From Opisthorchis felineus (taxonomy: Eukaryota; Platyhelminthes; Trematoda; Opisthorchiida; Opisthorchiidae), in assembly GCA_004794785.1 (NCBI GenBank), contig SJOL01001480.1:107826-171825 (forward strand): a stretch of DNA of 64,000 nt, in the 5' to 3' direction. Positions 25,640-40,600 of this stretch are shown here, one piece after another. The translations under genes and the position numbers were made by a program. Under the pieces are notes generated by a model. It was given only the letters and a program-made list of their open reading frames with translations, did not search any database and was not told where the DNA came from. Numbering within the stretch: the stretch's first letter is position 1; each line of letters opens with the position of its first letter.

Positions 25640-28600
25640 GTATGATTGTCTTACTGGGTTGTGATATTCTACCATTATTTTTACCATGTTGGATTCTCCC
25701 TCTGCAGTATCTGAAGGCGTTCAAGAAATTAGCTCTTGGTACCCAGTGTGGGTCCGCAAATAACCAAGGTACAACGGAAGAAAACCCATCGTTGAAAAAC
25801 CTGGTGGGGATTTCAGAGCTCAGATGTATTCTAGATTCTAGTGCGGGATCCCTTCCATTTCGTGGTAATTCTTCATAGGAAAATGCATTATTTCCTGATT
25901 CCTTGATTGAATAATTTGCTGGTTATTTTATTTATTGTCTACCCATTGAAGCAATGGGTAGACCTCCGCTACAGTAAAGTTTCTCTTATGGACAGTTTCC
26001 GTCATGTTGCGCCTAGCCGGTATGTTACCTAGATGGGTCAAAAGTGTAGCATGTTTAGACGTGAGATACTACTCATAAGGTTGCTGAAAACTCTTCGATA
26101 GCCCACGACGAATTTCAACTTTATTGAGGCTCATCAGGTGGGCGCAGTCCCTCAACCTTATGGTATACTTGAACCCAAACTGCACGAAATTCGACTAATC
26201 CACTTATCTTCATTCTAATTTGGTTTTCGCATTCGGTCGAAGATCATTATAAACGAGAGATCCCGCTGAGTTTCAGTGGATCCCCCTTGGAAACCAAATT
26301 GGTACACAAATGAGTGTATTAGTTCAGTGTAGCAGGTTGTTGTTTTGTTCGCAGCTCCTATAATAGTCTTTGGATTACTGTCGGAGTGTACGGCAGTTTG
26401 AGACAGCCCTGCATGGAGACCAAGTAAGATTGGTACACAAACTCCCTCATGGTCAAGCTGGAATCTTCGTGATGGGGCGAGAAGTGCTAAAGCTGACCGG
26501 ATTCTGAATAGTTCCATAGCTTGTTCGCTCCACATCCGTTCATTCTACATGATATTCAGTTATTTCGAGTGACCCGACACAAGTACCCCTAATTTTGTTT
26601 TGCTCAGGTGTTGGTGGAAAACTTAGTCTGACCAAATTTAAGGAACCAAAATTAAATGTCCTTACTTCGCGACGTTAGGATCCGACAACTCTTGAGTCTC
26701 ATCAGAAGCACTCGATAAGAATCTACGAACACACAGCTGGTTCATGCGTGTTGTAAACCTAAGTCGCTCGAATAATGCTTCTAGGTGTATATAGGCCAAT
26801 GAATCTTTCATACGGTTCCCATTCCTACCTACTTCATTGCACTTTCAATAAATCAGAATAGGCAGTTGGTCTCCGAACCCCTTGAGAGTTCGAATCTACT
26901 GACCGTCCGTAGTTCGAACCCAACCCCGGCATCTCGACTTGCGTCTAGGCTTAGGCGACCTGACGATATGTCAGTCCTCGTGCTTCCTTCGAACGGCATG
27001 GGCACGTTGCAGCTGAACGACTACTACGACTACCCTTTGGAGTTGCTGAATTTTGTCGCGAACGTCTCCGAGTTTCCAATGTCATTGGTATTTGGTTATG
27101 CCTTGGTGGCACTCGACGGAAGCACTATGGATTGTGCTGTCTCTAGCTTACGTGTGAAAAGCGTCAAATTTTTGTAAGATTCTTTTCATTATGAGTGTAA
27201 TTTATTTTTCCTCTCTTTACTTTTCCAGTTCCCCCAGCTGATGCACAATGGATCGCTTTATTTGCATGTCTACGTTGTCAAGCAAGGATTCTCTCCCGAC
27301 CCTTCAGCTGGCAATCGTTATTCGAAGAGACTGACCATATATCGTTCGAAAAGTACGCCTCGTCTGTTTCGCACAAACTAAACAGTTTGATCCATGGTTC
27401 CCCATAAGGTTTGCTTTCCCTAACGGTATGTGGTGATCGTCAACTCGATCACTGAATCAGTCGCGTGGTCCCTCCGGAGTCACAGCGGACGACCATCACA
27501 AGTCCTTATCACAGGTTTTTACCTTCTGGTAATTCCTTTCATCAAATGGACCAAATTGTGCATGGGTGAACTGAAAGTCTTCCTAAGCCCTGATAGTCTT
27601 TTATAGTCTGTTATCACATCTGAGTCCTCACCGCCTGTTTGAACGGTCCTCATGCTTTCCTGAAGTGATCATTTTGATTGCTCCACAGCAAAGAGGGAAC
27701 TCGCTAACATATTCATGACCGTTGTGCCGAGATTCGAACTCGGAATAGCTGATATGTGACGTGACCGAGCTAGCACTACTTCACTAGAGTGTGCCAAAAG
27801 TGCCGAACATGTTCATGTTCGGGTGATGTGTGAGACCCTCTTGGTGCCTTAAATGATGACCCAGCCGCTCTCCTGGTTGTGTCGACCGGTCATCCGCCTG
27901 TCAGCTTTGCCGGTCAGGCAGCCCTACGGATAGCTTCAACCTACTGGACAGTTTTTGATGACTCATAGTTGTTTATCTTACTGTTTGAATTTCTATGCTG
28001 ATTGTTAACTCTGTTATATCAGGGAAATCTACGTGGAACACCCCTGTCGACTTCTGTAGTTAGTGCGCACTGGCGTTGACAGTATTCACGGTGTCCCCAG
28101 TGTAGCCAATGCATTCCATGACAGTTGATCGTCCGACACAAATAGGGGAACGGGGGTATGTTTTATAAACCGCTAGCAAGTTCAAGCGGAGAGACTATAT
28201 GGTTGCGGTTGTGGATTAGTTTGAACGATGGGTCAAATTGATCCCGACCATCCATACTGCTGAAACGCATATTCCTAAAGAAATACAGCCATGGTGTTTC
28301 AGATTTTTGAGGTCATTTTTCCACATCAAAAACCTTCAGGAAATGCCAAAGTATCGGGATGAGCTTAGGATAGCATAGTGGTTGAAGTGCGAACTTATTG
28401 ACTGGGGGTTTCGTGCTTCGAACCCAACCCGGGCATCTCGACTGCTCCTGCCTAGGCTTGGACAACCTGGCAGTATCTCAGCCCTCGTACTTCCTTCGGG
28501 TAGCACGGCAGCTGTGCACCGTAAGGGTGTTACAGCTGAACGCTTACTTCAGTTAGACTTGGTGGATAGTACACTCACTGGTGTTGGAATGTACCGTGGT

Positions 28601-31600
28601 GAGTTTCCCAACCTCCAATTATGACGCACTATGGTAGCTGCCTGAAGACTGGCAACCTAGCTCAGGGGCTTGGAGGAGTGAATCCTCTGTGTCATTTGTA
28701 TGGAATAGAGTGGCTCAATTTATCCGGATGACAGCATGACCTGCCTGCCACCCTGCGGTGGCCTGCTCAGGTGCCAGCAACTTTTGGAGGAAGTGGACAG
28801 ATGTAGGTAAGAGACCACATGCAAGGCGTGCTAGCTTCATAGTGAAACAGGTACCGAGGTCAGTGGAGAAAACTTGGTTCGGTGCTGTTAAAATGGGATG
28901 TGTAACAGAATCTGATAGGATTCAAATCAATAGCTCTGAACAATCCTCAACAAATCAATGCCGCCGAATGCATGTGAATGGGTTCACTCAGCAGGAATTA
29001 ACATATAGGAATCGAACTATTATGAGTTCGGATGCCCTGTCACAATAATTCACCATGATCTTTCGCAGGACAGCTAAGCAACTGAAGAATATCAGAGTAG
29101 TTGAAGAGTTCCTGACTTAATCTTCCCGCAAGAAGTTCTATTTTGGAAGGAATACCCTAGTCAGTCGGAATGGGACGTCGTCCATACGACAAAACACAAC
29201 ACACTGGCGAGTGTAACGTGGGCGTGAATACACATCAGTTTCTTCATTCACCATTTGGCTGGTTACAGCCTTCAAATGGTAACTTGTTCGCGGACTCAAA
29301 ATTACCGCTAGATTTTTCCAGCTTGCTCGTAAACCTGTATATTTCACTCGATTATCGGCCTACGTTGTCTGTGGATTGTCTTCTTTTTGCTGCGGAGGCC
29401 TTTCGTTACTGGTCGCTACCGTTAACAATCAGTCCACCGTGTTTCGAAATTTCAAGTTGTAACCAATGCTAAATCAACGCGTACATCATGCTACAAGCAT
29501 TCCGGCAATCACTACGCAGTGCAGCAAGGGTCGAAGTGAACACATTCACTGCTATGTTGTCCGTTGCTTGCACAGCACATGACATTCCTAGTAGTTGTAG
29601 TGTTGTAGATAACAAATCGTTGAAGTCACGTGACCACCTTGTGCTGCACTTCGCGCACCTCCCTTCCGACGTTGCAAATGTTCTCGGGTTTCGTGTGCTT
29701 CGATATTCTAACTCTGTTCCAACGGTCCGTCTAATGTAGAGTCGGTTGTGGTCTGTTGTTCAACGTGATAGTTCAACGTTTTCAATGGTAAAAAGTCGAG
29801 CATGATCAATAGCGACAGAAGGAGTTAATTACTACTTCCCGTTGATGGTTTCTGCTTTGGTTCCGGGGCCTTATCTTTCTTACTTCGCAGAAGTAGTTCG
29901 AGCTACACTTATCGATTCTTACGAAAATCGCATACTAGCTTACTAGTTTTGAGTCTACCAAGTTTTGTGTCTGGCCTGGCGATTGTTAAGGTGTTCATTA
30001 GCAAGGTGATGCAGTCAAATCACTATGTCTCCAAACAGGACGACACAAGCAATGGTTTGTACGGAGGAAGGTGACAATGCGGTTGTTGAGTAGCTGTCGA
30101 GATAGCTCAGTGGTTCAGGCGTGAACTTACTGACCGGAAGGTTCGTGGCTCGAACCCAACCCCCGGGCATCTCGACTACTCTTGTCTAGGTTTGGGCAAC
30201 CTGGCAGTATATCAGTCATCGAGCTTCCTTCGGGTGGCATGGCAGCCAGACACCGAAAAGAGGTTGCAGCTTAACGATTGGTTTTTATTGATGTAGGCTA
30301 TGTCCGAGCGCTGTATATCCCATTGTCTAGCGGGTTTCAAACGTCTGTGGCGCTACCTGATTGGGAAGTCCTGGCAGGTGGGTCAGCCAATCGTCACAAC
30401 CAGGACAGTTAATAGGTCGTCGTTCGAGGAGTCGGGCATACCAATCACATCGCTCAAGCGTGAACACGTTCGCTTGTCCCAGTGTGAAAATTCGGATGTG
30501 TCCAAAGTGCGCTGGTGGGGTAGTTGTAACGCGCTTGCCTCGCATGTCAGGTGTCCAGAATTCAAACTCCGGCACGGCCATGGGATATGCACAGCTGATT
30601 CGCTCTAATAAGAACGAAACTCGAGTCCAGTGCTTCTCCCCTTTAGTGTGGACCCATCAGAATAACTACGCCAGCACAGGAGGATGACTGTTCAAACGAG
30701 AGTGATGTAAATTTAAACAATACATATCCCGCAACCCCCGTTGCATTTCTTGGTCAGAAATCTGTTCATACTGGCCGACGCTGTTAGCATTTCGGATCTT
30801 TCGTAATTTCTTACGGAAACACCATAGACCATCGTGGTACTTGCTAAGAAGTCCAAAGTGCTGAATTTCCCGCCGTTCTACCGACACAACTCAACTGCGG
30901 GTTTATTGATGTGTAACATTTGAGTGAGTAGGTGACTGCAGAGGATCACCTTTGCAGTGTAGCTTGGATCAGAAATTGTTTTGTGGGTAGATTCAAAATT
31001 CACTGAGTTGTAGGTGCTTGATTTCACCTATCTCAAGCTTCCTTCTTGTAACTGTCGTAAGAGAAAACTGTCTTCCGGGACAAACAACACAAAACGAAAT
31101 CTCCCTATTTGGGTAGTCCAAACTACTAACCCATGAAAGGAGATGTGTCTGTTTTTTCTTCACAATCTCTCACTATATTGTAGTCATGGTGAATTTTCTC
31201 CCTACTGAACAGCCCGTTGCATTGATTTGCTTGGTTACCTATTTGTTGATGGTGTGGCTGTTATAACGAATGTGGTTTAGCTAATTACCAGAGCATCCCC
31301 TACAACGTGCCATAGCTGACAGCGGTCGAAAGTTGGGAGATTTTAAAAGAATAAACGTGACGAGCAGATGTAGCACCCTCTCTTCTACACTGCGTACGCA
31401 GCATCCTGTTTTAATCGGTTTTCTTGCGAGAGAGAGAGAGAGGGAGAGATAAGAAGAGAAAGGGGCTCAAAGACTCAATTGGATGCCCATATTTTCCACT
31501 TTTACCCGATAAACCGTCTTAGAATTGCGACCTTCTAACCCCTTCATAAATCATTCCTCGTAATCAGTATGTTGATGGACTGTCTGCTTACGATATTGTG

Positions 31601-34600
31601 AGACTATGTGGTTGAAATTCACCTTTGCTTGCTCGAAAAGAATTTTTACTGCCATCAGAGGGTTGTCTATACATGAATGTTCATCCTAGATTGCTGATAC
31701 GAATTCAAGCTACTCTTCGGAGTTTCGAAGAGTAACACTTGTGATCGTTAGTCGCCCGTGGGTTCCCGCGTTGTACCTGTGGTTTATGTATGAGGGGAGT
31801 AGCAGATGGCTTGTGTGATCCGGTTCATCTACGCTGGATGTGGCGTCGACAATCTGTGCATTTAGTTCGTTTTTCTATTCTCATATTGCACTCATTCTTC
31901 GGCATCGATAACTTACCTTGACTACTACTCTCTGTCTTCTAATACCGTCGAGATTTTCTAAACCAAGCCTGTCTTGGCGGTTTACTTTGAATTTTTCCCG
32001 CTCCTATTCGCCTCTTAGTAATTCGCATTCCTAGCGAAATACACTGGTTTGAATACCGATTTGGTTTTGACGGGAGAATCCCCTGGAACCCAGCTGAGTC
32101 TCTCGTTCATACTATTCTTAAGCTGGGTTCCAGATGTCCCCCGTCGAAACTAAATTGGCGTGCAACTGAGCGTATTTCGCTAATTTTGTGTAATTTGGTT
32201 TCAAGTAGATCGTAAGGTTGACGGAAACTCGGGGACTGCGCCTACCTGATGAACCCCAAGAAGGGCAAAACCGGTCGTGGGCCGTCGAAGAGTTTTCAGC
32301 AACCTTATGAGTAGCGTATTACGTCTATGCAATTCCTATCCTTATTCCATTCGACCAGTGGTCACGCGGTACAAGCGACGTCGTCTCTCCCGTACAGTCA
32401 ACTTGCTAACCGGTCAGACAGACACGCATCCAGACTTGATTGCCAATTTGTCAACACCGGCAGATGTGACCTACCTTCCTGCGACCACACACTGGCATCC
32501 TAACTTGACACTTAATCTGGTCGATGATCAGACTCCGTGGGTCAAGGGTGCTGTTCCAGCGCCACTCGATTACTGTAAGTCCACACCCTTTTCCTGGTGA
32601 AAGCTTGCCAACGAATACCTAGTTGTCCGATTTTTTCCTCTCCATCTTTGTTCCGTTGTTCCTTTAATGTCCATTGTCCTTTATTGAAATCAGCTTTCCT
32701 CCTTCACACAGACCACATGGCATTATGTGACGGTAGCTACACTGTGATTGGTTGGTTTACCATATTGTTGTTTATCGTCCACTTAGGTGAGACAGCTTTG
32801 CCTGTCCTCTGGTCAAGCATGATGATCTGAGCAGCGAGCAGATGTTTTTGAAATGTATATGAATGTTGTGAATGAACCGGAATCAAGTTTATGGAGTAAA
32901 AACAAACCGCACTGTGACTTGCTGCCTTCGCATCAAAATCTTTAGAAATGATCATCCTCAGCATCGACAGCAAAACATCATTTTTCCACACTGATGCTTC
33001 GCTGCCGTACAGCTATGATTTGTTCGAAAGCCTTATCGTGAAGAAAGAAAGAAAGTTGAATGGGGAAGGTTCTAGCCTACCGCGATCAGTCCGAGGTGCC
33101 TACAGACACTCATTAGGATAAACTGGGTGAAAACTGACAACAAGAACGCCACTGGCATCGATTGGCAGCCATAACGTGCATCGTCTCTAACCGGGCACAG
33201 TAGGGATCACGCGGACCCCTTCCTAGAAGGCGAGTTGCACCAAAAGCACTCAGACTCTTCGTACGCTCTTTCGTGCCTCCTCTATCAGGTCAAAGGTTGA
33301 TCACCTCTCTGCCACTTCCGCCACTCTAAATTGGACACTCTCTTCAGCGAACGATCGTTCGGCATGCTCAATACATGGCCTAAGCAACGCAACTCTGGTG
33401 CTGAACACATTCTTCGATTGAAGTTCCCGTTGCACAACTGAACCCTCGCCTTCTAATTGCCTCCTTACGGATTCGCCGGTACCTGCTTACACGAGCTATG
33501 GTTCTGAGACAACGGTTGTAAGAAATACAGCTCTAAAGTGTAGGAATATAAAAGGAAAAATTTCCAAAAACCTTATCACTTAACTTCAAGCAATCTTCTT
33601 ATCTCTTGTGGCCATTATTGCTTGTCCATGGATGTCATATATGTGTTAGATACAAAGTATTTGTTCCACGGTATAGCTACAAAATCTAATTGAAGTCATT
33701 TCCTGTGAAAAACAATTAGCCAGAATGGTACTGGAAGTATTCTTCGAAGTGCTGACGAAACCGTCTTCCTACATATTTGTATTGGACCATTTTTCGCTCG
33801 TTTGCCAGTCGGAAATGTATTTATAGTTTGAAATGTTTGAATGTTCATTTATCCTGATAAGTTTTGGTGAATCCGCCTGGACTAAACCCAAGGCTTGCCC
33901 ACATACCAACCGAGGGGGTTCTGGAGAACTCCCTCATTATTGAAGCTGATTCGCTTTATTATTATTATTCTCTTGTCTCAGCTAACACCAACCCAGGACC
34001 GACTGAACGAATGTCTCATTTATCTGGTCTGACACACTCGGTGGTGAAACGTTAAACTAGGCCAAACGATCGATTTCCTGTTGTATGTAAGGGTGCCTGT
34101 TTTCAAGTCTAACGAATTCATTCGCGCGTTCATTTTCACAGCTTTCATGCGTAACGAAGAACCCTGGTCAACATGTTACAGTTAATCAAACGATCCGTCT
34201 CACACCCCCAGTACAAGATAGCTTACCTTCTAGGGCCGGTAAAGTATGACCTCCCATAAGTGAAACTACTCATAAGGTTGCTGAAAACTTTCAGACTTCC
34301 CATTTTTTCCAGCCTCGGACCACAAGCCTACTGCAATTGAACAATTAGACTGATGGAACCATGACTAGCCGGTCAATCGCCGGGTTAATCATTAATTTGA
34401 CACGATGAGGATGTTTTGTTTCCCGACAAGCCTGATTTACTTTCCCTTATTCACGTTCCTTCCCTAGATATCGAATTCTATGAACCAACCAATGAATATT
34501 ATCCGGTTTTATATTTTAACGACTATTGGAACTTGAACGAGGACTACAAACCGGTCAATGAGACCACTCCGTTATTGCCAATGTCGCTGACTGTAGCTCC

Positions 34601-37600
34601 GTTGTCTCTGTTCAAGTGGCAACTGTATGCGGCCCAGTCTTCTCGAAAGAATTGGTTTACAAATCTGCTTGGCGATGCAAATCTAGGTGGGGAGGTTGAG
34701 AGCGAGGAGGAACAGGACACGCTAAAGGTAAGTTTGTCTTCGCCAATCTAGAAGGGGTCTGGTTCACCACAGAGGAACAGTGGTTGCTGTCATTGACGGG
34801 CTTATTCGAGTCCATAAACCTCTTTCACGGGACTCATCCTGGTGTAGACAGGAATAGTTGGCTAAAGACCGTTAGTCCGAGCCCACTTCTAAATTCTCTA
34901 CTGTCCCTGTCTAAGCTTGGACAACTTGACAGTGCCTTCACTTACGTCGGGTCGCATAAAGGTTGTGCGTCAAACCAACAGACTGCGTTAGTTACGAGGA
35001 AACCACATTCGGCGCATTTTTGTGAATTATTCCTCCCCCCAAACCGGTCACTCAACAGTATAGTCAAGACTGTTCAATTTGGTTTATTTAGTAGTGAGAA
35101 TAAGTGGAAGCAGGATTTTTAGGTGCAAAATCTGACTCATTAAGTCATTTTTCTAACCGGATCGAAACGATTTTAGGCTATAAGCTTTGTTTGATCTTTA
35201 CACTACTGAAGTCTGGTCAGCAGCATGATTACCGATCAATTCAGACCCTATAATGTGGGGATACGTTGGATAAGGAATGCATAACGATGTAGCTCGCTTT
35301 CGGGACGTCCGACATTCTTCCTGCGAATCTCCAGTTGATATGATCCATTACGGGTTGAGCAAAGGCTGAACCACATTCCAGAAATGCTGCTTTTCGCCCC
35401 CACGTATCTGTACTGCTGTCCTAGACAGGCATATAGACCCTTTACTAGATCCCACAGGGCGTCAGAAACGCTAGAAATTTTCTCTCCTCATTTTAGAGAG
35501 CCTATTTCTGCCGCGCTTTCGTCAGTGGTCGAGGTCAATGTCGGTGCGCATCCTTTTTTATCCAGCCACCTTGTTACTTATGAGTAGTTCCTGTTGGCAC
35601 TGGAGACACCTCGTCAATGTGTTACTTCATTCAGTCTCAAGTTCCTCTCCCGAAACGAAGGTCGTGCCGATGAAAGACAAGTTGGATAAGTTGTGATAGA
35701 AAAGTGACGGATAAGATAAGCGAGTATCAGGCATAGGTGCAGCCCTTGGTTCCAGGAGTCTTGATATTCAGATCATGTGTAGGTCAGACGACTCTGGATA
35801 TGGAGCCAAGGATTGGTTTCGAAAGTCTACACACTGTTTACACACGTTCATGCCACTCATTCGAACTTTTCATCTTGTTCTGGCGCAATTATTGTGATTA
35901 GTCCACACCAACTAGACTCGAGTTTCGTTCTTATTAGAACTCATCAGCATTGTACATTTCTCCAGATATCTGGCAAGCGTCTTACCACTACTCCGCCAGG
36001 GCCCTCTGGACGCACCTGAATTACCATGCCTGAAAGGGCAAACGTGTTCACGCTTGAGCGATGTGACTGATTTTCCAGACGCCTCGAACGACAATTCAGT
36101 AACCATCCTGGTTGTGTCAGAATCTCTGCTCACGCACGAGCACTCACATGCATGCCACTGTCGGATCTGACTATCAGTGTATGAAGTTCAACAGTGAATA
36201 CACCAGTCGTGACAAGACAAAAAATCATGGGAAAATCGATTAGCGTACTGACGAAGTGGTCCCATAGTTGAGAATTATCGAAATGGATTTAATAGAAAGA
36301 TATTTCGAGTATTGCCAAGCATGAGGCGTGATACAGATATGAGAATCACAGCCAAGCCGAAGACCGAATAACGAATATGTAACCAGACCAAGATGTTGAA
36401 GTCAGCAGTTTTCTACACTTTTTCTTAGAGGACGACTTATCAAGTGGCGTTATCACTACAAGAATTCCTTATTATCCTGGAGTGCTGCGTCACTGATTTT
36501 CAGGAGCGTCACGAAGACTGAGATTCTGGCATGTTTGCTTTCTCTTATGATGATATTGAAAGGCCTCACTTTTTCTTTTTGGATTCGTGACGTGGCTACT
36601 CTGACCGTACGGGCTTCAGCAGACCAAGTCAACAACGGTTATTTTGTAATTTATGGCTACTCGAACAAACCGAAGTAGTGTGATATATTTACAAATTTAC
36701 CACCTCGACGCTACTCCCCTCCACAGAAAGCGTTGATCGAAACGAATCCATACTTGCTGGCCTTGACAGTCGTCGTATCAATCGTTCACAGTATATTTGA
36801 GCTACTGGCATTCAAAAATGGTAAGTGCTGATGATTTTCGAACTTTGAGCCCCATGACATGGAATGTATACTAACAAATTCAACCCACATCTGCCCGTTT
36901 AGATATTCAGTTTTGGAAAACCCGTGAATCCCTCGAGGGCCTCTCTGTTCGTTCTGTTTTCTTCAACGTGTTTCAATCTTTTATCGTGCTGCTCTATGTC
37001 CTGGATAACAACACGAATTTCGTCATCACTGTTTCTGTCTTCCTCGGGTTGGGAATTGAAATCTGGAAGATCAAGAAAGTTCTCGTCTTTCAGGTCAGTG
37101 GTTTTTCATTTTCCAAACGGGATTCTGTTGGTCTCTTCAGAACGAAATATTTTAAGCGGTTGCCCTGTCACCCCGGGGGGTGCATTCCTCTACACCCCTG
37201 TGTGGTTGTGATGCTTGTGATTTTGTAGTTTTGCTCCCCTCTTGAAGGCCCACCTGATGAAGTCGACTGGAAGTAACACCTGCTCGTGTTTGGTCTCTCC
37301 AGAGAAGGGCACCTGTCACCAACAGTTTGTGTGGAGCCAGATGTAAATACAATGTAAACCTTGAGGATAAGGTCGGTGGACTAAAGACATCATTAATCTT
37401 TATTCATGCTTGACTGCATCGTCTGTGCCCTAATCAGCACAGTAGTTATTGTATCAGGCTACTCTTAGCCTCACATTAATTTGCATTGATATATGGCGTA
37501 TCCGAAACGGTAATCAATTCGTCGCTGAGTAGTTGACGGACATATCACTCCAATAAAACATTTGGTTGACCTTGCCCGGGGTTTGTTTCGCCTCATTTTG

Positions 37601-40600
37601 TAGGACTCAAGAAGCACTGCTCAATTGATACAGCCTAATAATCCCTGTTAGTGAAAATGGTTCAGCTGTAGGAACCTTTCTGTGCCCAACTTCCATGCCA
37701 CCAGAAGGAAGCACGAGGGTCTGGATACTGCCAGGTTGCCCAAGCCTAGACAAGGAAAGTCGAGAAGCAGAGGTCGGATTCGAACCACGGACCTTCCGAT
37801 CAGCAAATTCGCGCTCTAACCACAGCCACCTCGCCCCCTTTGTGAAAACAACTGTGAGGAATTCCAAAATGTCTCATAGCCCAGTTTTTTTCCTCGTATG
37901 GTGAACAGCAGAACGATATGTCACACATTCTACTTTTTGGCAACTGATTTTCATCCGCAATCGAGTATTCTGAAATGGCCATCATGAGAGTTCAAAGTAA
38001 ACGCTGCAGACATCCAGTATTACTTGCTGACACAACACGGCGATACTGTGTGGTGTTCATCAGCTACCTGCATCTTGGTCACTGCGAGTTACTAATTTTT
38101 TCCCGTGTAACTAAAGTTCAATAAGAAAAGCTAAACAATACCGTTTATCTCGCAGGTTTATTCCTAATTGGAAACTTGAAAAAGGGCAATTATTTGGGCA
38201 GCCTTTCTTGAGTGGGCCTTTCATCAAGTGGACCTTGTCCCCAGCTTCCCAGTCGTCTTAGTTCATGATTGATCACCAAAACGAACGTATTTGGCGACAA
38301 ATTTGCAAATTCGCTCTATCCGTCATCTCTGTTGCCTTTTCTCGGTATTGCCACCATTAAGTGTTCCTGCGAACTCTCTTGCGTATATCTTTGGGGCCAG
38401 TTTTGGTGCAATTAAAAGACCCCCTTTCGGTTAAAAGGACAAGAGACTGTGTGTATAAAATTGAATGTTACAACTGCTCTAAGGTACACATAGGACAGAC
38501 AGCCAGTGAACTACACACCAGGATTGGCGAGCATAGAGAATGTGGACGAATACCAGGCGCTGATCAAAGACTCGAAGATTGCGGGACATGAGTTAAACAC
38601 AAAACATAGAACAGATTCGGAAAATTTAGGAGTTTTAAGACGGGGACTATGATTCACACCACAGCGGCTGATGGTCGGGTTGGTGGAAATCGCAAAACTC
38701 CCCAGTGTGAACAGAATCTAGGGCATAGAACTGATGAGTGTATAGAGTGTTGACACGTGACGGTATGTGATTGTCGATACACGTGGAATCACCAGAAAAA
38801 CGGGTGGAAAGCCCAACCCGACCAAACCTAATCCTTCCTTCTTACACTAGTATTGTACCACTAGCTCATCCACACAGACAGGCAACAATTGTAAACGACG
38901 TTCAAGGAGGATCTTCACGTAAAGCTAACCTGAAAAACCAGGCCCTACCCCCAACTTCATGCAAGTTTCCACATAGTTGGTCAGTCTTTAGACTTACTGA
39001 CCCACCCTAACGAACGAAATCCTTCAGCCGACACCTAACAGTGATTTAGCTCGATAGTAGGAAGAGATCTTGCTGGTTGATTCTCTTTCTGCCTTAAATC
39101 CAAACCAACCTCATGATCTGGTCACGTGGCTGGCGAAGCTTTTGTGTCAAAAGCCAAACGATTTCGACAAATGCTTTCATTTGCGCACGAATTTGGTTTT
39201 AACAGGATATTCAAGTGGATGTAGCGGAATCTCTCGTCTACGTTGGTCCGCTTCAACTGAATTTGCTGCACCAGGCCGCCTCATGTTTCATTTGATACTA
39301 TATTCTAGGTAATACGACACGCTGTTGTCTAGACGTAAGCGGGCTGTCGAAGAGTTCTCAGCGACCTTATGAGTAGTGTGTTTCCCAAACTTTTCCGAAA
39401 ATCATAGGCCATACAAAAAAATCGTTCAGCTGTAACACCCCTTCGGTGCCTAGCTGCCATGCCACCTGAAAGAAGCACGAGGGCTGAGTTACTGACAGGT
39501 TGCCCAAGCCTAGACAGGGGAAGTCGAGAGGCAGAGGTCGGGTTCGAACCACAGTCCTTCCGGTCAGTAGATTCGCGCTCCAACCACTGAGCCATCTTGC
39601 CCCAGTTCAACAATTAATCTGGGTAAATGACATCGGGTGTTTCCTTTATAACGTTTCCTGCTGGAGAATTTAATCAGCTCCTTTTGAACAAAAGTCCATC
39701 TCTTGCTCGGTCCTTGGGGAAAATATCGCGGAAAACGCCCAGTATCATGTTGGCTGTGGCTTCATGACCGTTCCGTGGTCCCGGGGAAAGTCTCTATGGT
39801 TTGGATTACCCAGTCCACGGTCTACACATATTGTAGGCATGACGTACTATTTAGCTTGTTGTGGTTCGCGGTTCAGGTTGGAAAAAAACCGTAATTTGCT
39901 CGTTTAGCTGCGCAACCGAGACTAGATGGTGTACACATCAATTAGGCTAGACCATTGCTACCTCTGTACGTATACCTATTGTTCAGTCCTAGTGAAGCGC
40001 ATCTTGGGAAGGAAAGCGTGCATTACCACCGCTACTAATGTGTCTTGCTTATGTATACCCTGTCCGAACACACAGATGCACACATACACAAACCGTATTG
40101 TCTATTTACAGGTGGATTGGAACAGACGCGTTCTGGGCGTACTGCCGTACGTGCGTATGAACTACCAGTCGTCGTATGTCGAGTCGGACACGAAAAAATA
40201 CGACCAGGTGTGTGTGTATACTGTTAAGTTCGACCACCCAGATACATTTGATCTTTGTCGAACGGCATGTAAACCACTCTTGTTTATCCAGTTTGGTTTT
40301 CTACAAAAATTGTTGATTCGTATGTTAAATTTTTGGACTTAGTTGAGTGAACTCATACAAAACAGAGAGGTGGAGGCATTGACTGTCGTTTAGTGGCAAT
40401 TATTCGTCCACCTAGGATTTGTAATTCATAGGAATCCAAAGTCGACCCAAATTTCTTCTGAAGGTGTGAGGAGATTTGGAAATTTCCGGTTGAAATTTCG
40501 TCCTGTAAGTCAAGCAAATCTACGCTGATGAAAGGCTGTTTCATTCGCATTGGGAATCATCAAGAGTGCACATCTCACGAAAATCAGAGTTTACAGCCCG

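Noticed and set aside
30327..30581. Minus-strand 84-codon frame as a gene
   Set aside because: It is read across SINE family C, of which a diverged copy exists at 35876-36122.
34416..34467. Extension of visible exon 4 upstream to the ATG at 34416
   Set aside because: The family alignment and phase fit only the acceptor at 34467/34468. The upstream codons have no homology.
39926..40342. 138-codon frame running through visible exon 7 and both introns
   Set aside because: Homology to CLPTM1 covers only 40112-40207, which is bounded by good splice sites; the open flanks are chance.
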